From Cocos nucifera (Eukaryota; Streptophyta; Magnoliopsida; Arecales; Arecaceae): a DNA stretch of 64,000 nt. Every line of letters begins with the position of its first letter. Position 1 is the first letter of the stretch. The position numbers and the translations under genes were made by a program. The stretch covers positions 969,221-1,033,220 of the forward strand of contig QRFJ01000048.1 of the NCBI GenBank assembly GCA_006176705.1, given 5' to 3'. The notes below the pieces were generated by a model. That model had not been told where the DNA came from. It was given only the letters and a program-made list of their open reading frames with translations, and made no database searches. Shown here in pieces: positions 11,690 to 22,008 of this stretch.

Positions 11690-12610
11690 ACCTCGTCCTA
11701 ACATGAGCTGATCAAGGTCCTCCAACCTCGGCCAGAGATAAGATCTCTTCCGAGTGACCGCGACAACCTCGGTCAGAGATAAGATCTCTTTCGAGCGACC
11801 GCAACAACCTCGACTAGAGATAAGATCTCTCTCGAGCGATCGAGCCAACCTCGATCAGAGATAAGATCTCTTCCGAACGACCGAGCCAACCTCGACCAGA
11901 GATAAGATCTCTCCCGAGCGACCGCGACAACCTTGACCAGAGATAAGATCTCTCCCGAGCGACCGAGCTAGCCTCGATCAGAGATAAGATTTCTCTCGAG
12001 CGACAACCTCAGCTAGAGATAAGATCTTTTCCGAGCGACCGAGCCAACCTCGATCAGAGATAAGATCTCTTCTGAGCGACCGCGACAACCTCGACTAGAG
12101 ATAAGATCTCTCTCCGAGCGACCGAGCCAACCTCAGTCAAAGATAAGATCTCTCCCAAGCGACCGCGACAACCTCGGCTAGAGATAGGATCTCTCCCGAG
12201 CAACCGAGCCAACCTTGACCAGAGATAAGATCTCTCTCGAGCGACCGCAACAACCTCGGCTAGAGATAAGATCTCTTCGAGCGACCACGACAACCTCGGC
12301 TAGAGATAAGATCTCTCTCCCGAGCGACCGTGAGAGATAAGATCTCTCCCCGAGCGACCGAGCCAACCTCGGCCAGAGATAAGATCTCTCCTGAGCGACC
12401 GCGACAACCTTGGCTAGAGATAAGATCTCTTCGAGCGACCGTAAGAGATAAGATCTGTTCCGAGCGATCGAGCCAACCTCGGCTAGAGATAAGATCTCTT
12501 CCGAGCGTCCGAGCCAACCTCGACTAGAGATAAGATCTCTCCCGAGCGACCGAGCCAACCTCGGCTAGACCAGAGATAAGATCGGAGACAACCTCATCCT
12601 GAGATCAGAT
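11690..12610 (+). repeat. Tandem array, about 22 units of about 40 bp
   Basis: Each unit carries GAGATAAGATCTCT, then CCGAGCGACCG and AGCCAACCTCGGC. I counted about 22 occurrences of the AGATAAGATCT core by eye, with spacings of about 30 to 46 bp and two recurring versions (GACCGAGCCAACC and GACCGCGACAACC). A more diverged tail continues to about 12800. The array occupies the place of pol in this element. The open frames across it are repeat artefacts. Confidence 0.9.
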
Positions 12611-12919
12611 TTCTCCCGAGTGCTCGTATTAACCTCGGCTGTAGGAGATAAGATCTTCCCGAGGCAACCTTGGCTACTGAAGACAATATCGCCCCCGAGG
12701 AGCTCAACCTCCGACCTCGACCGTAGGAGACGAGATATACTTCAACCTCGGCTGGAGAAGAGATCTCCCTCGGGCTTCAACATTAACTTTGGCTGGAGAT
12801 GAGATCTCCCCCCCCGAGCTTCGACCTGAACCAGCACAGAGCCCAGAAGAGGACTTCGGTAGTCACCTTTTCTGCACTCTCTTTTTTCGAGTTTCGAACT
12901 CGAGAGTGGGGGGGACTAT

Positions 12920-13954
12920 TGTTGGGGATAAACCCCGCTCCTACTGAAGTCCAGTTCGATGTGCAGCCTAATGTGATCGGTAGCCACGGAAGAGCTTCAG
13001 CGGACGGATCTTAGCCGAACTTCTTCAGTCGGCCGAGCTCCTTCGGACTTCCAGCGGCCGGGCATTAGCCGAACTCCTTCAGCCGGCCGAACTCCTCAGC
13101 GGCCGAGCTCCATCGAACTCCCAGTGGTCAGGCCTTAGCCGAACTCTTTCAGCCGACCGAACTCCTCAACGGTCGAGCTTTTTCCAAACTCCCCAGCGAC
13201 CGAGCCTTAGCCGCACTCCTCCAGTCTGATGCCTGCGAGAGTCGAACTCCCTCCACGCTCTTTCGGCCAGACGTTTGCAGGAGCCGAACTCCTTCTAAGC
13301 TCCCCCTTCGGCCAAACTCCTCGACGGTTGCACCCTAACCGAACTCCTCAGCGGTCGAGCTCCAGTCGAACTCCCACAAGAGTCCAAACTCCTTTGGAAT
13401 TGGTATATGCCCGAGTCCACCAACCAACATCTGCTTCCTCGAGCCACGGCTGTCGGACCTCAGCGGTATGGCCGCCACTACCAGTCTGACGGCATCTTTT
13501 CCTCCATAACAAGCTCCATGCGGCCCGCGATCGGACGACATGGCCACCACTATTAGCGACATCATTCTCTCCGTAACCAGTCCCATGCGACCCACGACCT
13601 ACCAGTATGGCTGTCACTATCCGTCTGACGATGTTTTCCTCTCCATACCGAACTCCATGCGGCCCACTACCAGATAGTATGGCCGTCGCCATCAATCGAG
13701 CTCCGCCTATAAAAAGGGACCCTCCAGATATGCTAACTGTAAGCTCTAAGCTCTCCTCTTCTTCTCTAAACTCTGTTGAACTCATTCCAGAGCACTCCAT
13801 TTCTGTTGGCCAGAGCTGACTTGATCGTCGGAGGGTCCTGTCGGAGCCATCCTCCATCGGCTCCGGACGGAACTTTATTTTGCAGGTCTCCGACAGCGAT
13901 CTCGTCCTCCTCCGCTCCAACTGGATCCGACGACGATCAGTTTCTGCTCCAACA
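12920..13954 (+). repeat. 3' LTR of A3, 1035 bp
   Basis: It starts TGTTGGGGATAAACCCC after a G-rich polypurine tract and ends GCTCCAACA. It contains the 70-bp sub-repeats (CCGAACTCCTTCAGCCGGCC, 13070-13220) and TATAAAAAG at 13708. Confidence 0.92.
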
Positions 13955-14465
13955 ATCGATATTATACCGACCCGATATCTCAGAGCGATTGACTAAATGG
14001 GTTATCGAGCTAGGTGAATTCGATATCAAATATTTGCCAAGACCGTCTATTAAAGCTCAGGTATTGGCGGACTTCGTCCTGGAATGTACAATTCTGGATG
14101 AGGAATCCAGTCACACTGAAGCCCTTTCAATTGATGAATGTTGGGCCTTATATGTTGATGGATCTTCGAATTCTGTGGGCTCTGGAGCCGAGTTGATCTT
14201 AACCAGGCCGGAGGGAGTAGTAGCGGAATATGTCCTGCGCTTCGACTTCTCGGCTTCCAACAATAAAGCCGAGTATGAGGCACTGGTAGCGGGACTCAGA
14301 ATAGCAAAAGAAATGAAAGTTAGGCATATCAGAGTCCATAGTGATTTGCAGTTGGTGGTTGGTCAGGTTCAGGGAGAATATGAAGCTCAGGAGCCGAATA
14401 TGGTTAAGTATCTACAGAAGGTCAGGGGCTTAGCCTCTAACTTTTTAGCAATGGATGTTCAGTAG
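13955..14465 (+). pseudogene. End of RNase H and second RNase H domain of element B
   Basis: The frame resumes after the A3 insertion with ISERLTKWVIELGEFDIKYL and IKAQVLADF, the end of the first RNase H. A second RNase H fold then follows: CWALYVDGSSNSVGSGAELI (14140 on, with the catalytic D of YVDGSS), SNNKAEYEALVAGLRIA (catalytic E) and HIRVHSDLQLVVGQVQGEYE (catalytic D of HSD). This is the extra domain known from Tat-group elements and belongs to the RVT_3 type. It ends at TAG 14463, followed by integrase in the same frame. Confidence 0.85.
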
Positions 14466-15840
14466 ATCCAAAGGGCGGAAAATGTGCGAGTTGATCTCCT
14501 TTCTAAGTTAGCAACCCATGGGATGGCTGATCTAAAAAGAAGCTCATATATGGAAGTCTTGGAGAAGCCGAGTATTGAGGAGGCCCCAGTAATGCAAGCT
14601 GATCCAGAATCGAGCTGGATAGATTCTATCCTCCATTACTTGCAAGATGGAATTTTGCCTGCGGATCGAGATGAGGCAAAAAGGTTGAGACGCCTCGCTC
14701 CATAATACATCGTCTATGAAGAAAAGTTGTATAAGAGGTCTTTCACCCTACCTCTGCTCAAATGCCTCCGTCCTTCGGAAGCCAACTATGCCCTGCGGGA
14801 AGTTCACGAAGGAATCTGTGGTAATCACCTGGGGGGCAAGGCTCTGTCTCATAAAATATTACAGCAAGGATATTTTTGGCCAACCATGCAAAGAGATGCG
14901 GCTGATCTAGTGAGCAAGTGTGATCAATGCCAAAGGACCTCAAACATTCAGTGCCGACCATCGACCCCATGGGCCCCAATCACGACCCCTTGGCCCTTTG
15001 CTCAATGGGGAATGGATATCCTCGGATCATTTCCCATCGCCGTGGCACAGAAGTTTCTGATTATCGCGATTGACTATTTTACTAAATGGGTGGAAGCAGA
15101 GGTAGTAGCTATGATTACCGAAGCCAGAGTATGGAATTTTGTCTGAAAGTCTATCATATGTCGATATGGTTTATCCCATACCATCATAATCGATAATGGA
15201 CGATAATTCAATAACCCGAAGTTTATAGGGTTCTGTAATAACTACGAGATTTCTTACAGCTTGACGTCAATAGGTCATCCACAGACTAATGGTGAGGCCG
15301 AGGTGACAAACAAGACATTATTGTAGGGGTTGAAAGCTCGCACAAGCCAGGCAAAAGGGTTATGGGTCGAAGAGTTGTATAACGTCCTTTGGGTGTATCG
15401 TACGATGCAACGTATCCCAACTGAAGAGATATCTTTCAAGTTGGCCTTCGGTATGGAAGCTATGATACCCCTAGAGATTGGATTACCCACCCTCCAAGTA
15501 GAAGAGTTTGATGAAGATAGCAATTCATTCAGAATGAGAGCGAATCTGGATCTTCTGGAAGAAATCCGAGAACGAGTTCAAGTTCGAATGGCCGACTATC
15601 AACAGAAAATTGCTCGGTACTACAATTCTCGAGTAAAGAGCAAATCTTTTCTGACGGGACAATTAGTTCTTCGTCGAACTGAGATTTCTCGCCCATCCGA
15701 ATGGTCAAAATTATCGTCGAACTGGGAAGATCCTTATCGCATGGCTGAAGTAGTTCGGCCTGGAACTTACCGTCTCTATCGACTGGATGGAACTCCAATC
15801 CCAAGGACCTAGAACGCCGACAATCTTCGGAGATATTATC
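14466..15840 (+). pseudogene. Integrase of element B, several stops
   Basis: One frame covers the whole integrase, interrupted by stops at 14703, 15144, about 15203, 15327 and 15810. The zinc domain is visible as HEGICGNHLGGKALSHK with CDQCQRT (about 14805-14940). The catalytic core shows WGMDILGSFPIA (first Asp), YFTKWVEAE, the second Asp in IIIDNG (about 15187), and IGHPQTNGEAEVTNKTLL (catalytic Glu, 15270-15325). The C-terminal part includes VLWVYRTMQRIPTEE, FGMEAMIPLEIGLPT and NWEDPYRMAEVVRPGTYRL. The stops can be explained as CAG/CAA to TAG/TAA and TGG to TGA changes. Confidence 0.87.
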
Positions 15841-15899
15841 CTTAGAATGTAATTTTTATCTTAAATTTTTTTTTAATAATGAATAATAACTTCTCGCAG

Positions 15900-16265
15900 G
15901 TTTTATTGTCGCCAGCACGCACTCCTCGACCACGGCCGAGAAATAGAACGCGTCTCCATCGGATTTCATCAACGCCCGCTCCTCGACCACGATCGAGGAG
16001 CGGAACGTGTCTCCATCGAATCGCGTCAGTGCGCGCTCCTCGGCCATACATCGGATCTCGTCAACGCGCGCTCCTCGACTATGGCCGAGGAATGGAATGC
16101 GTCTCCACCATATTTCGCCAATGCGCTCTCCTCGACCATGGTCGAGGAGCGGTATGCATGTCCAATACAAATTGCCAACGCTCAATCCTCAACCACGATC
16201 GAGAATCAGAGCGTGTCCCACGAGATTCGTCAAAATGCGCTCCTCGACTATGGCCGAGGATTGTA
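15900..16265 (+). repeat. Tandem palindrome-bearing repeats downstream of integrase
   Basis: There are about six units of about 60 bp. Each contains CGCTCCTCGACC next to GGTCGAGGAGCG and then a CGTCTCCATC stretch. The unit at 16128-16149 is a perfect inverted repeat centred on CCATGG; others are imperfect. Confidence 0.75.
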
Positions 16266-16537
16266 GCACGCTGGTATGAATCGTTCGTCACAATTTCTCA
16301 GTCACACCGCCTAAGATCTATGCTGATCTACATCTCGAAAAAAAAAAAATTTGACGAAGAACATACGAACTCAACAACTTAGCAAAAGAAGACTTTGTAT
16401 TAAAGTTAAGTGTTTACAAGTGATGGTCGGTCCATACAAAGATACCTCGATAAAAATCAGGGGCAAACAAAAAAGGCCGATCCAAAAAAAAGAAAAAAAA
16501 AAAAAAAAGATCGGACATGCCCGACCAAAATGATACA

Positions 16538-18458
16538 TTAAGCTCTGTCCAGAGCTCTAGATTCGCCGACTTCCTCTTGGTTCGGCATAGTGATAACGAT
16601 TAGGGGTGGTATCGATGCTACATCCTCGGCGGCCGGGTCATCATGCATAGGGCTGAAGATATCTTCCCTTTGAATTTTCCGACCCTCAACTTTCTCGGCC
16701 TCCTCGTCGTTCGACTCCAAGAGATCCAAGTTCAGATCGTGGAAGATCCTCCGAACCTTCTCTTTCAGGTCTATACCTCCTTGCAGGTAGGAGAGCAATG
16801 TAAAATCTACCTTGATGTTGCGAAATTCTTCCAAGGCGCGGAAGGCCTCGACCGCCTCTACCCTGGCGGCCTCTGTCCATGCCTTTTCGGCCTCCCTCTC
16901 CCCCAGCATCCGAGCTTCAGCCTTAGCCAGCTCAGATTCCAGCTGCTTCACCCTCTCCCTGAGGGACCTGGTCTCATCCTCGGCCTTTAACCAAGATAAC
17001 TGAGCATCATCCATCCTTCGGTTGGCTTGGGCGGCTTTCTCCTCAGCTTTCTTAGAGAGACGCTGAACCTCTCTGATTACTTCGGCAAAATGGTCCACAT
17101 GATGGACGAGCTAAAAAAAAATAGAGAAAAAAAAAAAGAAAAAGAAGCTGAGCCGAGGAATAAACGGAAGACCTAAAACGAAGATCGATAAAAAAGCCGA
17201 AACGTTTCCGAAGAAGAGAATCGTAAGAGTCCTGGATGCGAAAGGCACCTCCAGCCTCCTCGAAGGTTTGGACGTCGGTCGGTAAGATGACCGACTTCAG
17301 CAAGGAACGGACGACACGGTAGTCGCCGATGCCCTTTCTTTTATCCTCGGTATCCGAGGGAACTTCCATCGGAAAAACACTCCCTGGAACATCAAGTTCG
17401 CGGTCGGACATCTGGATGGAGATCTTCAGCCCGCCAGAGCTTCTTTTGGAAGAAGATGCAGAAGGTCGAGGGACGGACTCCGCTGGAGCAGCAGATCGAA
17501 TCGGCGTCACAGCCTTCGTCGGCGCCGACTTCTCCTTCCTCGGGGCGTTCGTCGCTCTCGAAGAACCTCCCACCATGGGCTGCGCCAGGACAGCCTCGGT
17601 CCGAGCACGTTTGGGGGCCACAGCCACGCTTGTCTTTCTCTTCTTCGCCATCCATCGAAGAGTTTCGAGGTCGGTCGGATTCATCGCTGGACAGAAAATA
17701 TAAGACTCGGTCAATGATAATGACGAGGAAAGAAAAGACGATCCAAACAAAATCACACAAGAACACTTACTCCTTGGATTAGTTAGAATCAGTCCGACCT
17801 TAAATAAATTCTCCTTGGTAAGGAATTTGGACAGCGGGAGAGGAACGAGACTAAAGATCTGACTCAAGGCCTCCTCCTCGACGTCGAACAGTGTTGGAGG
17901 TTTGACGATTGACCTATGAGGTCGCCCCCATGATGTGCTGAAACCCCATGGTTGCTCGACCAAAATAAAAAAGAAGCGCTCCTTCCAGTTATACACTGAG
18001 AAAGGAGCACCTTGGAAAAGGCAGCATCCTCTCCGAGGAGAGGCGTACCACCACCCGACCTCCATCGGATGCTCCTTTAAAGTGAAGCAAGCTCGAAAAA
18101 GATGGGAGGTGGGCTCGATCCCAAGGAGGAGGCAGTGGATGAAGAAGCCTAAAATCAGTCGCCAGGAGTTCGGCGCTAAACAACAAAAACTAATCCTATA
18201 CAGGTTCAGAAGCTCGACGATTAAAAAATGAAAAGACAATCTGAGGCTAGCCTTTAGCGATTCCTCGTAAATACCGACCCGTCCAAGCTGAGGAAGAGCT
18301 ATACGCTCCCCGGGACCGACGACCTCTAGCTTAAAATCGCCGGGGATATGGTATTTCATCCTGATGACTTTCAGGTCCTTCGAGGAGATGACAGAATTTA
18401 TTCTAAAAGGACCATAATCCGAAATCTCACGTTCTTCGGATTTGCCCAGAGAACCCAT
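16538..18458 (-). pseudogene. Antisense ORF of element B (gypsy-type transposon domain plus coiled coil)
   Basis: This is a long open frame on the strand opposite to gag-pol, between integrase and the 3' LTR. From ATG 18458 it is open for 468 codons. The N-terminal part contains KYHIPGDFKLEVVGPGERIA, YEESLKASLRLSFHFLI, APNSWRLILGFFIHCLLLGI and WKERFFFILVEQPWG. This pattern resembles the Pfam family 'putative gypsy type transposon' (PF04195). A likely 84-bp in-frame intron (17687-17770, GTAAGT...CAG) precedes a basic, Ser-rich linker (KKRKTSVAVAPKRARTE). A further junction near 17111-17165 links it to an acidic coiled-coil tail (RRMDDAQLSWLKAEDETRSL...), ending at 16538. The function is unknown. 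It could be a captured gene; the element as a whole is dead, but this frame is unusually open. Confidence 0.72.
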
Positions 18459-18955
18459 TACCCCAGAACCGCGATCCTCACCAGAAGGGCTATTCGAGTC
18501 TTAAGAAGATTGGGACAAACTAGATTGACTCATGAGTGCGGAGGAGACTAACCTAAGGGGCGAGGAGGTCGAGCAACAAGGGGAGTTAAGGCGGGGTCGA
18601 CGGTAGCTCGACTGAGTCCGAGCTATTCCTCGTGCAAAGTACCAGAGTTCATCCTTTAAACAACAGTAGCAGTCAAAAAGAGTAACGCTGACCCTATTTA
18701 TAAGAGGCATGGATAGCTCCGATCTACTTCCGTTTCATCTACCCTTCTAGATCTTCGTCAGATGTCAGATACCAATTGACCAGGACGGGCAGACCCAGAT
18801 CAAAGCAACGAACGGTTAGATTTCGTGGCCGTTAAACTTCTCCCAATCTTATCATGCTACCGATCTCTAACGCTGCAATGCGGACACGATTTGAAGATCG
18901 GCCTTGGCTGCGATAGGGTACTTACATCGGCCGCTCAGAGGTAGATCGACCTCGT

Positions 18956-18970
18956 AAGTGGGGGGCAAAC
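18956..18970 (+). other. Polypurine tract of element B
   Basis: AAGTGGGGGGCAAAC directly precedes the 3' LTR, as expected for the plus-strand DNA primer. Confidence 0.7.
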
Positions 18971-19656
18971 TATTGTGGAATGGGACTGATGCGGCCTCGA
19001 TCCGTTTAGGGTCAGCCGCCGACCTACCCCAATGGATCATCTGGGTGAAACGACGCGATACTTCGCCCGCGGTTAGCTGTAGGTCGGCCTAAGCCGACCT
19101 ACAATTTCGGCCGACCTATTGAACATCGCTCCCTAGCAGAATAATGTAGGCCTTTATATCTCATCCTCGTCGGATCCAGATTGGTCGCCGAGCTACATGA
19201 ATAAGATGACCCATCATAGCTCGTCAATAACCGACCTACAACCGTTCTTGCTGAAACTGCATCCTCTCCGAATCGAAAAATTCGAATAAAGGGAGAATCT
19301 TTCGCAATCCCATCTCCCAAAAGAAGGAAAGAAATCTTCTGAATCAATCTAGGGCGATAAACTCGGAAAGCCGTTAAAGTTCGAAATGGATACAACTCCA
19401 ATTTCTTTCCTATAAATAAAGGAGCTTCGGAATCCTCCAGGTATGCCATTCAATTCGACACTTTCTCTCCTCATTGTTCTCCAATCTCCTAATTTGAGCG
19501 TCGGAGGGTTTTTACCGGAGAACACTCTGATGGGGACTTTATTGGAGGTGAATGGGCGAAGCTCCAGCAAAGTTCATCCTCAGCCTCATATTCCTTGGTG
19601 GTCGAGCTCCTCCATCCTTGTCGACCGACCTCAAGCCGGGAGATCCAGGAGCAACA
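18971..19656 (+). repeat. 3' LTR of element B
   Basis: It is 686 bp, starts TATTGTGGAATGGG (terminal TG mutated to TA) and ends GGAGCAACA. The target duplication ATATG follows at 19657-19661. Confidence 0.93.
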
Positions 19657-19824
19657 ATATGAATAATAAGAATCACACACAAGTCAATAATATTTTATAT
19701 GATCATTTCCTCGTCAGGTCTGAAATCATACACTCACCCATATTTTCAATAATAAAGCCAATGAAAGCAAGCAAGCAAGAACAAACACGTAGATGGACAA
19801 AAACAGAAGCAATCCACCACTTAC

Positions 19825-20480
19825 CAATATTAAATACCACCAGTTCTCCTTCACATTTGGCTTCGCGACGCCCCCCTCAGCCTCCACAGTCACAACAGCA
19901 TACACCTAAACAGAAATCATAAATACTCCAATCATTCCACAGCCAACCGGACACATCAATCACCCACAAAAACCGAACACCGACCGGCTTACGATTGTCG
20001 GGCTTGAAAATTAGCCTCTCGGTATTGAGCAATCTTCGAGTCTTGCCCAGCCAAAGCTCCGGCGCACCCGTCTCCAGTTGAATAGAAAATCTAGAAGGTA
20101 TCTATCACCACCAGTTTTACCACAACATCAATATGCTTCAAGACACTGAAAAATGAGAACCAAGAAGCCGTTGGGGCAAAGGATCATACAGAAGCCGGGT
20201 AAGATATGTTGACTTCATACCAAGCGGATTTTTTTAGGCCCTGCAGCTCATAAATGCGCTGGCCCATGTTTAGAGGCAGAGATTCCACATGGATCTGGTC
20301 TCCGACGGTCAATGCCTTTACGTCTGCACTGAATTCGTCAAGGAATGGAGTCAGTGAGAGATAAATAGATAAGTGGTGGGTTCTGGTTAAGCATCAATGC
20401 GGTGGTGAGAAGCGGAGCCGAGACAGCGACGGAAAGAGGTGAAGAAGAAGAGGCAGTGGAGGACGAGGAGAGGGGACCAT
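19825..20480 (-). pseudogene. Host gene fragment, three exons, cut off by element B
   Basis: I do not recognise a named gene. Coding signal on the minus strand is clear. Exon 1 reads FLDEFSADVKALTVGDQIHV and IYELQGLKKSAWYEVNISYP, ending at 20190 (donor GTATGA). Exon 2 starts at 20101 after an 88-bp intron and reads IPSRFSIQLETGAPELWLGK and RRLLNTERLIFKPDN; its end near 19990 is unclear. Exon 3, 19825-19905, reads VYAVVTVEAEGGVAKPNVKE with acceptor TTTAG and donor GTAAGT. A start at 20480 (MVPSPRPPLPLLLHLF, signal-peptide-like) is in frame but separated from exon 1 by TGA at 20394-20396. The end of exon 3 (NWWYLIL) may also be frameshifted, since the other frame gives ELVVFNI. Later exons would lie beyond element B and are not seen. 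It is probably a broken, formerly secreted or membrane protein gene. Confidence 0.7.
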
Positions 20481-22008
20481 GGTGGATAAGCCATCGAGAG
20501 AGGCGCAGAGAGAGAGAGAGCAGACATTGTGCTCATATGAGAAATTATTGCCTACGGTGCGTGCAGCACGGGGCCATGCACGCTGCCAATCACGGCCATC
20601 GGTTTCTACGGAATTCATTCATCAACACGACTCTCGATGCATTATCATACGGTCCCACTGTGCACGCGGCGGCGGAGGCAATTATTTTTTTCGTAAAAGA
20701 AGCTTATATGGTCCAGCATTTCTACGAAAGCAAACATAAAACTCCGCAGACGAGCAAACTTGCAAATATATATATATAATAAAAAAAAAAAAAAAATTAT
20801 CCATTGCGGATGGTACTCTTCTTGGAATGGCATGGAGGGGAAGTCTATTTGACATTTCTACGGATTGTTGCTCATGCACGGAGTTGAAAGAAAAAAAAAA
20901 AAAAAATTATGTGCCATGCTCCTGCATTAACCAATCACTATAGATAATACAAGTACAACTAGTACAAAATTTTTCTAAAGTAAAAATTCAAACAAGCATA
21001 TCCAAGATCACTAGTAGAAGACATGCAAAAATGAGAAACAAGAATATAAGACAGCAGCTAAGCTTATAGAATTGGTTAAATATGTACATAAATATAACAC
21101 AGGATCTTAAATATTGGTGCAAACAAAGAATCATAAGTTTCATGCTGGAAAGTATATAAACTATAAAAGCATGTAGAAGCATATGCCAAGAAATATCGAT
21201 ACAGAACCAAATTAGCTAATTAGAAAGCCAAGTAAAAGTATCATCCTATGAAGACAGAAGAGAAGAACTCTACTGCAATAGCCATTGGTCAACTGAAGGA
21301 TTTTGGATAGCATTCAAATACAACAAAGCCTCCAGAACAGCATTAAAATATATAGGATACCTCATACCATAATTAATCAATATTGGACTGACGTGGATGC
21401 TGCTTCCCCAAAGAGTTTGAGTAGACATACACCTCACTTTTGAGGAGGAAATGTGACTGATATATTCTGCTGCAAACTGATCATAAGTAGAGCATGCAAA
21501 TCAAGTTGTGAGGGGGTTAATAAAAGAGATCATTAAGCCACATCCATATGCTTGTCATTGCAATAGAAGAGATAAAGATCACTAATAAATAATAGCCAAC
21601 CAACATTATATTGAAAAGGATGTTGAGTGCAACAAAGACAAGATTGTGCTTTGATAATGAATCTTTTCTCTGGCACAATCCATAATATATAGGTTAGTGC
21701 CAATTGAAACATTTATAGTGAGGCAGCCAACAAGTCCAAGATAAGGCCTTCGAGCATGAGAGTTATGCAAAGAAGATAGGAAACTATATAATTGACCGTA
21801 TAACAATGGTTGATATGGTGTGGTAAATACTTGACTTAAGATCTAGCCATGCCTTAGAAAAGTAATTTGTTAAACATCAGCAAGCAATCAGAATGTTGGC
21901 TAACTGAGGGTATAGCCTGTCATCTCTACCGAACAAAAAGTCTCCCTATAAGGCATAATTAGCAGCCCAATCAGCTACTTGGTTGCACTTTCTACAAATG
22001 TGCCGAAC
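20481..22008. other. Non-coding stretch
   Basis: It contains upstream sequence of the preceding gene fragment (GA-rich tract 20435-20522) and two A-runs (20781-20796, 20891-20906). AT-rich sequence without supported genes follows. The sequence CCATTGCGGATGGTACTCTT at 20800-20820 resembles the end of the small inverted repeat at 52945-53065. Confidence 0.5.

Larger units (their letters stand above)
9008..13954 (+). mobile_element. Family A gag-only retrotransposon A3 nested in element B
   Basis: The LTRs are 9008-9735 (728 bp) and 12920-13954 (1035 bp). The flanks ATCGG (9003-9007) and ATCGA (13955-13959) are a duplication with one mismatch. The 3.2-kb interior holds a primer site, a broken gag, a degenerate zinc-knuckle segment (about 11180-11290), some 22 tandem repeats and a polypurine tract (GAGAGTGGGGGGG, 12902-12914). 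No protease, reverse transcriptase or integrase is present, so it is non-autonomous. Confidence 0.92.
3780..19656 (+). mobile_element. Family B Ty3/gypsy (Tat-like) retrotransposon with nested family A insertions
   Basis: This is a complete LTR retrotransposon with LTRs 3780-4465 and 18971-19656, both exactly 686 bp. It is flanked by the duplication ATATG at 3775-3779 and 19657-19661. The order is 5' LTR, primer site, gag, protease, reverse transcriptase, RNase H, second RNase H, integrase, short palindromic repeats, an antisense open frame, polypurine tract and 3' LTR. A solo LTR (5713-6691) and a gag-only element (9008-13954) sit inside it, and removing them restores gag and RNase H continuity. 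Order and domains fit the Tat group. Several stops and frameshifts make it inactive. The left LTR starts TGTTGTGG and the right TATTGTGG, a one-base change in the terminal TG. Confidence 0.93.

Noticed and set aside
12054..12558. Overlapping open frames with SLGRDLISSRG-type repeats on the minus strand
   Set aside because: They are translations of the tandem repeat in several frames at once, with no domain and no start context.
11690..12610. Regular repeats with spacer-like variation, superficially like a CRISPR array
   Set aside because: The unit is repeated head to tail with no unique spacers, and it lies inside a plant retrotransposon.
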